From: Gordonia amarae NBRC 15530
GTDB lineage: Bacteria > Actinomycetota > Actinomycetes > Mycobacteriales > Mycobacteriaceae
Assembly (NCBI RefSeq): GCF_000241345.1
Contig: NZ_BAED01000075.1
Coordinates: 1 to 64,000 of the forward strand
DNA length: 64,000 bases
Direction: 5' to 3'
The first letter of the stretch is position 1, and each line of letters opens with the position of its first letter. The notes under the pieces were generated by a model, which searched no databases, had not been told where the DNA came from, and saw only the letters and a list, made by a program, of their open reading frames with translations. Below, in pieces: positions 16,043 through 24,381 of this stretch. Position numbers and translations under genes: made by a program.

Positions 16043-17371
16043 TCAGCCGGCTGTTGCTGTTCGTCCGGCGAGCGCTGCCGCCGCCGTCGGGTGCCCGAAG
16101 AGGTAGCCCTGGCCGTAGCCGATGCCGAACCCGTGCAGGACGGGGAGGATATCCTCGGACTCGATCCCCTCGGCGACGATGTGGATGCCGACTGCCTTGC
16201 ACATCTGGCAGATGGCGTCGACAACTGCCGCACTGACCGGGTCGCAGGTCACCTGATTGATCAGGTCGCGATCAATTTTCAGGACATCGACGGGCAGGTC
16301 CCTGATGTAACTGAGTGCGGAATAACCCGAGCCGAGATCATCGATGCTGATTCTGCAGCCCAACTGATGGAGTTGATCGATTACCTTCGAGGTACTCGAA
16401 TCATTCTGGATGGCGGCATCTTCCCGCAACTCGATCCACAGTCGTCCGGGATCGACGCTGAAATTATCCAGTGTGCGGCCGATATACCCGGCCAGCGCCG
16501 GGTCGGTCAACTGCCTGCTCGACAGATTGATGGTGACAAACGGTTCGTCGGATGCGCATAACGGCGCCAGGGTATTGGCAAATGTTTCGATGATCACGGG
16601 GATTGTCATCAAGCCGATGTCAAGAATCAGCGACGAGGCCTCCGCCTCTTCCATGAAGTGGTCCGGGGTGAGGACATCCTGGTCGGGGCGCCAGCGCAGG
16701 AGGGCCTCGAACCCCATCACCTGGCGGTCGGACAATCGGACGATGGGCTGATAGACGAGGGGGAAGTCGGCGGCCGACGAGAGACGCAGCCGATGTGCGA
16801 GCGTGAGCCCGTCGCGTACCTCGGCGCGAGATTCATTCTCGGCAAATCGGATTCGATCGGTAGATCGCAGGCACAGGCTCAGTGCGGCCGATGCGTACTC
16901 GGCCAGATCGTGATCGGTTGTGGCGGCGGGAAGGTGCGGGCCGACGGCGAACCCGGCGCAGCAGTCCAGGTAGAGGCCATCGGGATCGTCGTCACCGCAT
17001 GTCGACAGCCGGACGAGATGTTGGAGCAGTGCGTCGTGTTCGTCGGGGTCGTCGGGCAGGTCGACGACATATCGCCAGGTCGTCTCGCCGGTCTGGGTGA
17101 ACTTCGCGGCGGATCCGAGATCGTGGGCGATTGCGCGGGTGGACGCCTGGGCCGCCGAGAGCGCGCGTGCCGGACCGTGGGTGAATGCGACGCGCTGGTA
17201 CGGATCGCACGTGACTGCGACCGCGACTTTGTTGAGTGTGGATCGGGAACACGTGTCACCGTCACCTCCACCGCCCCCTGATCCGGAATATGTCACGTCA
17301 GTCAGCATAAGCCAGTACCGCACGGGCGCCCGCATCTGTCGGCACAATACCGCATCGAGTCGGGGCCGCAC
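16043..17371 (-). CDS. EAL-domain c-di-GMP phosphodiesterase
   Basis: The product is up to 442 residues. The C-terminal EAL domain (about residues 205-435) keeps the residues that bind metal and substrate: EALLRW, NLSSRQL, the catalytic DDLGSG, LKIDRD, VAEGIE and GYGQGYLFG. It should therefore hydrolyse c-di-GMP to pGpG. The region before it (about 50-200) looks like the C-terminal half of a degenerate GGDEF domain. No membrane segment is present, so it is cytoplasmic. The start is uncertain: an in-frame ATG at 17308 would shorten it by 21 residues, and neither start has a clear ribosome site. It is divergent from the PAS-GGDEF gene. Confidence 0.88.
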   Translation of the reverse strand: MRPRLDAVLCRQMRAPVRYWLMLTDVTYSGSGGGGGDGDTCSRSTLNKVAVAVTCDPYQRVAFTHGPARALSAAQASTRAIAHDLGSAAKFTQTGETTWRYVVDLPDDPDEHDALLQHLVRLSTCGDDDPDGLYLDCCAGFAVGPHLPAATTDHDLAEYASAALSLCLRSTDRIRFAENESRAEVRDGLTLAHRLRLSSAADFPLVYQPIVRLSDRQVMGFEALLRWRPDQDVLTPDHFMEEAEASSLILDIGLMTIPVIIETFANTLAPLCASDEPFVTINLSSRQLTDPALAGYIGRTLDNFSVDPGRLWIELREDAAIQNDSSTSKVIDQLHQLGCRISIDDLGSGYSALSYIRDLPVDVLKIDRDLINQVTCDPVSAAVVDAICQMCKAVGIHIVAEGIESEDILPVLHGFGIGYGQGYLFGHPTAAAALAGRTATAG

Positions 17372-17475
17372 TTTGATTCACGTGTAGGACATGCGACAGT
17401 TTCAGGGATTCCGGTAGAAATTGGAATCGATAAGGATACCGTGCTCTTGATGCGGCGATATGGGGAGGGCTGATT

Positions 17476-18429
17476 GTGGCTGTGCCGGCACGTGAACCAG
17501 GTGCGCGCCCCGAGGGCAGGGCATCCGGGGACGTGACACCCGACGGCATCCTGCGGGTTCTGTCGTGCCTCGGGGTGGGCGCGGTCGTCTTCGGCAACCG
17601 GTCGGTGGTCGAGTACGCCAATGACGAGTTCGCGGAACTGCTGGGTTACCGGTCCGCGGGTGAACTGATCGGGTCGGGGATCGGTCAGGTCATCGACACA
17701 TCGGACCTGGCCGTCCGGGACGAGTCCACCCGGCGCCCGACACGCGAAGGCGCAGAATCGGTGTGGGCGACATGCACACTGATCCATCGGTCCGGGATGC
17801 GGTTGTACAACTGGGTGCGCCGCTGGCGGGTCCCCGTCGACGGCACCCTGCCGACACTGATGATCATCGAGGAATCGGCGGACACGCCGGACGGGTTGTC
17901 GGGAGTTCGTGAGCGCTGGCTGGCCGACCACGACGAACTCACCAGCCTGCTCAACCGGCGCGGCTTCAATCGTGCTGTGCGGGACGGGCGGACCGAGTTT
18001 CCCGCAACGCTGGTGGTGGTCGACGTCGACGCCTTCAAGGCGATCAACGATCGCTACGGCCATCACACCGGGGATCTCGTATTGCGGGCTTTCGCAGGCC
18101 AACTCGGGCATATCGCCGTACTTCACGGCGGGGTGTGCGCACGCTTCGGAGGCGACGAGTTCGTGCTTCTGGTGGCGGCCGGGGAAGCCGATCGGGCGTT
18201 GCGCCGGCTCAAGACACTCGTCCACGACAACACGGTCGAAGTTCCCGGGGGATCGGTGGTGTTCACGGTGAGCTACGGCTGGTCCCAGGTGCTCAATCCC
18301 GATCAGATCGACCACGCGCGGGTCCGGGCGGACGGACACATGTATGACGCCAGATCGGTCAAAGGCGGGCCGCCTCGCCAGGGCCGGCACAACCGGGTCC
18401 GCATCGGTGACCCGAGAGAAGACTGGTGA
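17476..18429 (+). CDS. PAS-GGDEF diguanylate cyclase
   Basis: The 317-residue protein has an N-terminal PAS sensor domain (about residues 20-140). A GGDEF domain follows with DELTSLLNRRGF, the metal-binding VVVDVDAFKAIND and an intact RFGGDEF loop. It should synthesise c-di-GMP. No RxxD inhibitory site is seen just before the loop, so product feedback may be absent. The GTG start has GGGAGGG six bases upstream. It is divergent from the EAL phosphodiesterase, a typical make-and-break pair. No haem ligand or flavin Cys is obvious in the PAS part. Confidence 0.9.
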   Translation: MAVPAREPGARPEGRASGDVTPDGILRVLSCLGVGAVVFGNRSVVEYANDEFAELLGYRSAGELIGSGIGQVIDTSDLAVRDESTRRPTREGAESVWATCTLIHRSGMRLYNWVRRWRVPVDGTLPTLMIIEESADTPDGLSGVRERWLADHDELTSLLNRRGFNRAVRDGRTEFPATLVVVDVDAFKAINDRYGHHTGDLVLRAFAGQLGHIAVLHGGVCARFGGDEFVLLVAAGEADRALRRLKTLVHDNTVEVPGGSVVFTVSYGWSQVLNPDQIDHARVRADGHMYDARSVKGGPPRQGRHNRVRIGDPREDW

Positions 18430-18435
18430 CAGCGA

Positions 18436-19752
18436 TCACATCGCGTGCGGATACACGGTGAGCATGTAGGCGCCGAACCACGAACTGCCCGCGACGACCG
18501 GCACCAGCGCGAGGAGGATCGCCGCCGGACGCCGGCGCGCCAAGAGCACCGCGAACGGGATGAGCAATACGAATGCCGGCAGCAGCAGCCGGGCCCGGCT
18601 CATCATCAGCCCGCTCGACGCCATGATCGAGAGCACCACGAGCGCCGCGTACAGCAGCACCGGCCACGGCAGCCGTGACCACACGGCCACCGCGATCAGC
18701 AGTGGCGTCGACAGCATGATCCAGGCCGTCGCCACCGGCGCCACGTCGCCGGAGTGGGCGAGGGTGTCGTTGACGAACCGCACCGCGGCCACCCCGAAGT
18801 CGAAGCGGGTGTCCCAGCCGTCGGTCTGGATGGTGAACCAGCCGAGCGGATCCCCGGTGTGTGCCCACACCACGCAGAGAAAGCCCAGGTAACCGAGGGG
18901 GCTGAGGATGATCGCCGCCCAGATCCGGGACGCCTCATGCCGGCCCGGCCGCCGGCGCAGCGCCAGCAGGCCGACGAGGATGACGGTGCCGATCACCACG
19001 ACCCCCGTGGGCCGCGTCGCGCCGGCGAACAGGGCACACACGCCGGCGAGCAGCCACCGTTCCTCGAGCACCCCGATCAGCGCCCATACCGCGAGCGCGC
19101 AGAACAGCGCCTCGGTGTACGCCATGTTCAGCACGATCGACATCGGTGTCGCGGCGAACAGCGCGACGGCGATGAGCCCGACGGTGTACGGATCGGCCTC
19201 CGACGCCGGTGCGGGCCGGGGCTTCGAGGATTCGGGCAGGATCCGGGCCAGGGCTGCGGGCAACGTAGACCGCAGCCGGCGCCAGGGCAGCGGCGTGGCC
19301 GTCGCCATCCGCTCCGTGCACAGCGCACCGAGCCGGGCCACCCCGGAGGCGGCGAACACGCACAGCACCACGTTCACCAACAGGGCCGCGCCATAGGTGC
19401 TGACCAGCGGAAGTTTCGCCGCCAGCGACACCAGGTACGGGTAGCCCGGGAAGAAGGCGTACGCGGTGTCGGCGGTGTGGATGCCCCACGCGTCGGTGAG
19501 GTCGACCGGGACGCCGTCGTAGCCGTGTTCGGCGATGGCCAGCATCCATTCGCCGTCCCACGCGGACAGCCGGTCACCGAGGGACTTGCCGTTCAGATAG
19601 GCCATGTCGGCGAGCACGAGGAGCCCGACCGCGCGGATCGCGAAGAACACGACAACCGGCGCCACCCACAACCGCAGGAATCGGTCGGTACCGGGCGGCG
19701 GGGCAGGGACGGGTTCGGCGGTGGTGGTGGAATCCTCGGCGAGCGATGCCAT
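18436..19752 (-). CDS. GT-C mannosyltransferase-like membrane protein (PIG-V type)
   Basis: The 438-residue protein has about ten transmembrane segments and an acidic first outer loop with AWDGEWMLAIAEHGYDG, as in GT-C enzymes that use polyprenyl-phosphate sugars. PIG-V-like mannosyltransferases in actinomycetes build lipomannan or related envelope glycans, so that is the likely pathway. The ATG at 19752 is preferred because a longer in-frame start would run through the promoter of ask. Six bases separate its stop from that of the convergent PAS-GGDEF gene. The exact acceptor is unknown. Confidence 0.78.
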   Translation of the reverse strand: MASLAEDSTTTAEPVPAPPPGTDRFLRLWVAPVVVFFAIRAVGLLVLADMAYLNGKSLGDRLSAWDGEWMLAIAEHGYDGVPVDLTDAWGIHTADTAYAFFPGYPYLVSLAAKLPLVSTYGAALLVNVVLCVFAASGVARLGALCTERMATATPLPWRRLRSTLPAALARILPESSKPRPAPASEADPYTVGLIAVALFAATPMSIVLNMAYTEALFCALAVWALIGVLEERWLLAGVCALFAGATRPTGVVVIGTVILVGLLALRRRPGRHEASRIWAAIILSPLGYLGFLCVVWAHTGDPLGWFTIQTDGWDTRFDFGVAAVRFVNDTLAHSGDVAPVATAWIMLSTPLLIAVAVWSRLPWPVLLYAALVVLSIMASSGLMMSRARLLLPAFVLLIPFAVLLARRRPAAILLALVPVVAGSSWFGAYMLTVYPHAM

Positions 19753-19850
19753 GCGGGCGATGGTAGGCGGTGATCTTGCCCCAGCACGGACGCGACGTGC
19801 ATCGCCGGTAAGGTTGACCGGGACTGTCCGCACCACAGAAGGGAACCGGC

Positions 19851-21116
19851 GTGGCACTCGTCGTGCAGAAATACGGAGGGTCATCGGTCGCGACGGCCGA
19901 GCGGATCCGTCGTGTCGCCGAGCGCATCGTCGAGACGAAGAAGCAGGGCAACGACGTCGTCGTCGTGGTGTCCGCGATGGGCGACACCACCGACGAACTC
20001 CTCGATCTCGCCCAGCAGGTCAACCCCGCACCGCCCGCACGCGAGATGGACATGCTGCTCACCTCCGGTGAACGCATCTCCAACGCGCTGGTCGCGATGG
20101 CCATCGCCTCGCTCGGCGCCGAGGCGCAGTCGTTCACGGGCTCGCAGGCAGGCGTGATCACCACCAGCAGTCACGGCAAGGCGAAGATCATCGACGTGAC
20201 ACCGGGTCGCGTCCGTGACGCGCTCGACGAGGGCAAGGTCGTGCTGGTCGCGGGCTTCCAGGGCGTCTCGCAGGACACCAAGGACATCACCACCCTCGGC
20301 CGCGGCGGTTCGGACACCACCGCCGTCGCGCTCGCCGCGGCGCTGCAGGCCGATGTGTGCGAGATCTACACCGATGTCGACGGCGTGTATACCGCCGACC
20401 CGCGCATCGTGCCCGACGCCCGCCGCCTGGAGACGGTGTCGTTCGAAGAGATGCTCGAAATGGCCGCCTGCGGCGCCAAGGTGCTGATGCTGCGCTGCGT
20501 CGAGTACGCGCGCCGCTACAACGTTCCCGTTCACGTGCGCTCGTCGTACTCGACCAAGCCCGGCACCATCGTGACCGGATCAATGGAGGACATTCCCGTG
20601 GAAGAAGCCATTCTCACCGGCGTCGCACACGACCGCAGCGAGGCCAAGATCACCGTCACCGGCCTCGATGACAAGCCCGGTTCGGCCGCCAAGGTGTTCC
20701 GTGCCGTCGCCGAAGCCGAGATCAACATCGACATGGTGCTGCAGAACATCTCCAAGGTGGAGACCGGCAAGACCGACATCACCTTCACCCTGCCGCGTGA
20801 GCTGGGCCCGCTCGGCGTCGAGAAGCTCACCAAGCTCAAGGACGAGATCGGCTTCACCGAACTGCTCTACGACGACCACATCGGCAAGGTGTCGCTGGTG
20901 GGTGCGGGCATGAAATCGCATCCGGGTGTCACGGCCACGTTCTGCGAGGCGCTGAGCAACGCCGGCATCAACATCGAGTTGATCTCCACCTCGGAGATCC
21001 GCATCTCGGTGCTGTGCCGCGATACCGAACTCGACGACGCGGTGCGCGCCCTGCACGAGGCATTCGATCTCGGCGGCGACGAAGAGGCCGTCGTCTACGC
21101 CGGAACGGGAAGGTAG
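19851..21116 (+). CDS. ask: aspartate kinase
   Basis: This enzyme phosphorylates aspartate, the first step to lysine, diaminopimelate, threonine and methionine. The 421-residue product has the KYGGSSVA start of the kinase domain and two C-terminal ACT domains (from about residue 265, ITVTGLDDKPGSAAKVF) that bind lysine and threonine. The GTG start follows a GGGAACCGGC stretch. An internal GTG at 20598 with its own GGAGG would give a 172-residue beta subunit, as in corynebacterial enzymes. asd follows after four bases. Confidence 0.97.
   Translation: MALVVQKYGGSSVATAERIRRVAERIVETKKQGNDVVVVVSAMGDTTDELLDLAQQVNPAPPAREMDMLLTSGERISNALVAMAIASLGAEAQSFTGSQAGVITTSSHGKAKIIDVTPGRVRDALDEGKVVLVAGFQGVSQDTKDITTLGRGGSDTTAVALAAALQADVCEIYTDVDGVYTADPRIVPDARRLETVSFEEMLEMAACGAKVLMLRCVEYARRYNVPVHVRSSYSTKPGTIVTGSMEDIPVEEAILTGVAHDRSEAKITVTGLDDKPGSAAKVFRAVAEAEINIDMVLQNISKVETGKTDITFTLPRELGPLGVEKLTKLKDEIGFTELLYDDHIGKVSLVGAGMKSHPGVTATFCEALSNAGINIELISTSEIRISVLCRDTELDDAVRALHEAFDLGGDEEAVVYAGTGR
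20598..21116 (+). CDS. aspartate kinase beta subunit, internal start
   Basis: GTG at 20598 is in frame with ask and lies eight bases after GGAGG. Translation from here gives 172 residues starting (M)EEAILTG and containing both ACT domains. In Corynebacterium glutamicum the same gene makes a catalytic alpha and an ACT-only beta subunit from an internal start at the equivalent place. This supports an alpha2-beta2 enzyme, although the use of this start is inferred from the sequence alone. Confidence 0.65.
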   Translation: MEEAILTGVAHDRSEAKITVTGLDDKPGSAAKVFRAVAEAEINIDMVLQNISKVETGKTDITFTLPRELGPLGVEKLTKLKDEIGFTELLYDDHIGKVSLVGAGMKSHPGVTATFCEALSNAGINIELISTSEIRISVLCRDTELDDAVRALHEAFDLGGDEEAVVYAGTGR

Positions 21117-21120
21117 ACCC

Positions 21121-22146
21121 ATGGCTCTGCGAATCGGTGTTGTCGGCGCGACCGGTCAGGTCGGCGGCGTGATGCGGACCCTGCTGGCCGAGCGCAAGTT
21201 CCCCGCCGACGAGGTGCGGTTCTTCGCGTCGGCACGGTCGGCGGGCAAGAAGCTGCCGTGGGGCGACGGCGAGATCGTCGTCGAGGATGCCTCGACGGCC
21301 GACCCGTCGGGTCTGGACATCGCGCTGTTCTCCGCGGGTGCCACCATGTCGCGCGAGCAGGCGCCGCGGTTCGCGGCGGCCGGGGTGACCGTCATCGACA
21401 ACTCGTCGGCCTGGCGCAAGGATCCCGACGTGCCGCTGGTGGTGTCCGAGGTGAACGGCGAGCTGGCCAAGAACCCGCCCAAGGGCATTATCGCCAACCC
21501 CAACTGCACCACGATGGCGGCGATGCCGGTGCTCAAGCCGCTGCACGACGCGGCCGGCCTGCAGCGGCTGATCGTGTCGTCGTATCAGGCGGTGTCGGGC
21601 AGCGGGCTGGCCGGTGTGGAGGAACTCGCCGGGCAGGCACGCGCCGTTGTCGGCGAGGCCGAGAAACTGGTCTACGACGGTTCGTCGGTGACATTCCCGG
21701 ATCCGGTGAAGTACGTGGCGCCGATCGCGTTCAACGTTGTGGCCCTTGCCGGTTCGCTGGTGGACGACGGGTCGGGCGAGACCGACGAGGATCAGAAGCT
21801 GCGCAACGAGTCGCGCAAGATCCTGGGTCTGCCGGAACTGCTGGTGAGCGGCACCTGCGTGCGGGTGCCGGTGTTCACCGGGCACTCGCTGTCGATCAAT
21901 GCCGAGTTCGCCGAGCCGATCTCGCCGGAGCGGGCCCGGGAGATCCTGGGTTCGGCTGCGGGCGTGGAACTCTCCGACGTGCCGACGCCGCTGGCCGCCG
22001 CCGGCAAGGATGCCTCGCTGGTGGGCCGTATCCGGCAGGATCCGGGTGTGCCGGACGGCCGTGGGCTGGCGCTGTTCGTGTCGGGTGACAACCTGCGTAA
22101 GGGTGCGGCGCTCAACACCATTCAGATCGCGGAGTTGCTCGCCTGA
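21121..22146 (+). CDS. asd: aspartate-semialdehyde dehydrogenase
   Basis: It reduces aspartyl phosphate to aspartate semialdehyde with NADPH, the step after ask. The 341-residue product has the Rossmann motif GVVGATGQVGGVM and the active-site Cys in ANPNCTTMA, plus the substrate-binding QAVSGSG region. The gene is intact to its normal end (NTIQIAELLA) and is followed by a strong terminator. Its 3' third is repeated at 26020-26301 on the far side of the peptide island. This shows that the island was inserted or recombined at this gene. Confidence 0.97.
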   Translation: MALRIGVVGATGQVGGVMRTLLAERKFPADEVRFFASARSAGKKLPWGDGEIVVEDASTADPSGLDIALFSAGATMSREQAPRFAAAGVTVIDNSSAWRKDPDVPLVVSEVNGELAKNPPKGIIANPNCTTMAAMPVLKPLHDAAGLQRLIVSSYQAVSGSGLAGVEELAGQARAVVGEAEKLVYDGSSVTFPDPVKYVAPIAFNVVALAGSLVDDGSGETDEDQKLRNESRKILGLPELLVSGTCVRVPVFTGHSLSINAEFAEPISPERAREILGSAAGVELSDVPTPLAAAGKDASLVGRIRQDPGVPDGRGLALFVSGDNLRKGAALNTIQIAELLA

Positions 22147-22164
22147 GGGCTGGAAACAAATGAG

Positions 22165-22206
22165 GTAAGGAGGGTGGGGCGGCACGCCCCACCCTCCTTA
22201 CTTTTT
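22165..22206. terminator. bidirectional terminator after asd
   Basis: A perfect 17-bp stem (22165-22181 with 22185-22201, loop GCA) is followed by TTTTT in the asd direction. On the minus strand it contains the stop of the MFS gene, so it serves both converging units. It marks the left edge of the AT-richer island. Confidence 0.9.
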
Positions 22207-23496
22207 AGCCTGATTCGGAATGTGATCGGCTTCGACGGGCGGGTCGTCGGAGTCCAAAGGCGATGGAGTCGATGACCGCCAGGCGAGAATACCCAGACCG
22301 ACGACTGGCACCGAGCCCAGGACCAGCACGATAGCGGTCACAGAGCCCGTGGGCACAATTCCCGCGAGAATCATGCCTACCGGTACGGCCGCTGATGACA
22401 GGAACTGGTCGACCGAACTGAACCGGGCAAGGGATCCATGATCCAGCGAGGACTGCAGGGCAGTCGTCCAAATGATGCCGGACGAGGTTACGACCAGCGG
22501 GCCGACGGTGAACGCGGCGAACAGTAGGACGATGGAGACGCCGGTGCCGCTGACAGCGTAGAGCGCCAACATGCACGCCTGGACCGCTGTCGATATGCCG
22601 ACTGCGACACCAGCAGAGCGCCAGGAGAGGTTTGTCGCCGCAGCGATGAGAGTTCCGGCCAGACTTCCTACGGCCATGCATGTGGCGAGCGCAGCCCATG
22701 TTCCTGAGCCCCGCTCGGGTAGGACGGCGGCCGGTCCGCTGACGGCCATGGCCCCGATCAGCACTGAGATCATCGTCCAGAGTAGGAGGCCTGTCATTGC
22801 CCAGGGATTCATGCGGGTCACAGACCGCAATGACGGTACAGTTCCGCGGCCTTCCGGGTCGTCCTCGGGCTCCCTCGTGCCGGTACTGGAGCGCGGTGAC
22901 TCTCGAAGAAGTCTGCCGCAGATCAGGAGTCCGGCGATGTTGACTGCGAACGTCAGAGCGTCGAGGATCAGAATTCCCCGAAACCCGATGCCGTGGATAA
23001 GCACGACGGCGAAGACGGGGCCGCCGAGCACTGCGATGTCCATGGTCAAAGACAGCGCGCTGTTAGCGCTCTTGAGTTGGCCAATGCCGACGAGCCTGGG
23101 CAACAATGTGATCGACGCCGGCGCGTAAAAGGCCGTCGCGATCCCGTAGAAGCAGGCGGACAGCGCCATTGCGGTCGTGGTGTTCTGTCCGGTTAGGAGA
23201 ATGTATGTTGCCAGGCCGCCTTGGGCACAGATCCGCGCAATGTCCGATACCACCATGATTCGGATGCTGTCGTACCGGGCTGCCACCGTCCCTGCCAGCG
23301 GTGTGAAGACAAAGCGTCCCAGCCACAGTCCTACGAGAACGATCGTAAGCGTAGATGCGGAACCGATCCCGGAGATCGACTCTATGGCGAAAGCCGTCGG
23401 TATCAGCCCGTCGGCCAGGACTGAGACAGCAGTGCCGCTGAACATGGAAATGAACGCTGTATTTGAATTGAGAGTGGTGCGGGGAGTTCTGCTCAC
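22198..23496 (-). CDS. MFS transporter, exporter of the peptide cluster
   Basis: The 432-residue protein has 12 predicted hydrophobic segments and resembles small MFS efflux proteins (MFS_1/MFS_3 type). A degenerate first-loop motif (LAGTVAARYDSIRIMV) follows segment 2. It is the last gene of a minus-strand run of precursor peptide, oxygenase, oxygenase and MFS, so the likely role is export of, or self-protection from, the modified peptide. Its composition is intermediate between the AT-rich genes upstream and the host. Its stop lies within the asd terminator. Confidence 0.85.
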   Translation of the reverse strand: MSRTPRTTLNSNTAFISMFSGTAVSVLADGLIPTAFAIESISGIGSASTLTIVLVGLWLGRFVFTPLAGTVAARYDSIRIMVVSDIARICAQGGLATYILLTGQNTTTAMALSACFYGIATAFYAPASITLLPRLVGIGQLKSANSALSLTMDIAVLGGPVFAVVLIHGIGFRGILILDALTFAVNIAGLLICGRLLRESPRSSTGTREPEDDPEGRGTVPSLRSVTRMNPWAMTGLLLWTMISVLIGAMAVSGPAAVLPERGSGTWAALATCMAVGSLAGTLIAAATNLSWRSAGVAVGISTAVQACMLALYAVSGTGVSIVLLFAAFTVGPLVVTSSGIIWTTALQSSLDHGSLARFSSVDQFLSSAAVPVGMILAGIVPTGSVTAIVLVLGSVPVVGLGILAWRSSTPSPLDSDDPPVEADHIPNQAKK

Positions 23497-23537
23497 ATGG
23501 CTCCTGAAAAGGCGGTGGTGGGTACCATCGATTGCTG

Positions 23538-24381
23538 TTAAATACCTTTGAACAGTACCCCTGCTCTACACAGTCCACGTATCAGGCTATGAACTTGAGC
23601 GTTCGGTAGTTCGGCGCATATCTCCAGCGCTTCGTCGAGTGAAATTCTCCGGCCACGCTGCAACGCTTCCAGAAATTGGTGTGCTCGGCGATCAATCCGG
23701 TACACTCCAACGTGCGCTTCTACCACGCAGTACTTGTCATTACAATTAATAGCAGGCCGCTGCCGGGGAGAGAATCGGTATCGACCGGAACTATTTGGAC
23801 TTTCGGACTCATCGAAAGCATCCGGCCAGTGGCTTCCGATTCTTGTCGATTCGTAGTGGTTCAACCGGTCACAGTCTTCGATCGATGATCCCCAAGGCCT
23901 TGTTTCGCCGCTTACAAAATCGAATGCAATTGTAAGATGGAGGGACAGTTCGCCAACTCCGGACACTGCATGAGGGGTATTGGCTGGTGCAACCAGGTAG
24001 TCTCCTGGATTTAGTATTAGCTCATTTGTCGGCGACTGCGGGTCGGACGAGATCGGGCCGTAAGCCCAATTCTTGGGACCATGAAGTTGTAGTGCGACGA
24101 AGTTGTGATCGTCCAGGTGCCCACCAAACGCGGTGGATCCAGCCTTCCCCTATCCTCGCAAGCATAAAACGACGGGGATGCTGGTCTCTGCCCTCAAGTA
24201 TCAGTCTTATGTTGGACCAAAGTGGACCAACTCGACTTATGCTGTCCCACACCTCCTGCTCGAGTGCGTTAAGATAGGGCAGGTGCTCATTGCTGATTGA
24301 TCTTAACACGGGTTCGGCGTTTTCGGGCATAGATTGAGCTATCTCGAGAGCTAGTTCGTATATGCTGTTGGCCTGATTCAT
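23538..24381 (-). pseudogene. second JmjC/cupin_4-like oxygenase, frameshifted
   Basis: Two adjacent frames make one protein once a single extra base is removed near 24140-24152, which contains a GGGG run. The joined product is about 280 residues. It has the Fe(II) ligands H-x-D in STAFGGHLDDHNF (about residues 88-90) and the distal His in NPGDYLVAPANTPHAV. A C-terminal winged-helix tail (ALQRGRRISLDEALEI onward) follows, as in ribosomal-oxygenase-type JmjC proteins. The ATG overlaps the stop of the first oxygenase (ATGA). The shift could be a real mutation, a sequencing error or programmed frameshifting. Composition is clearly AT-richer than the host. Confidence 0.75.

Noticed and set aside
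17298..17621. Reverse frames at the EAL/PAS-GGDEF divergence
   Set aside because: No motif; they overlap the PAS-GGDEF start and share its codon-position pattern.
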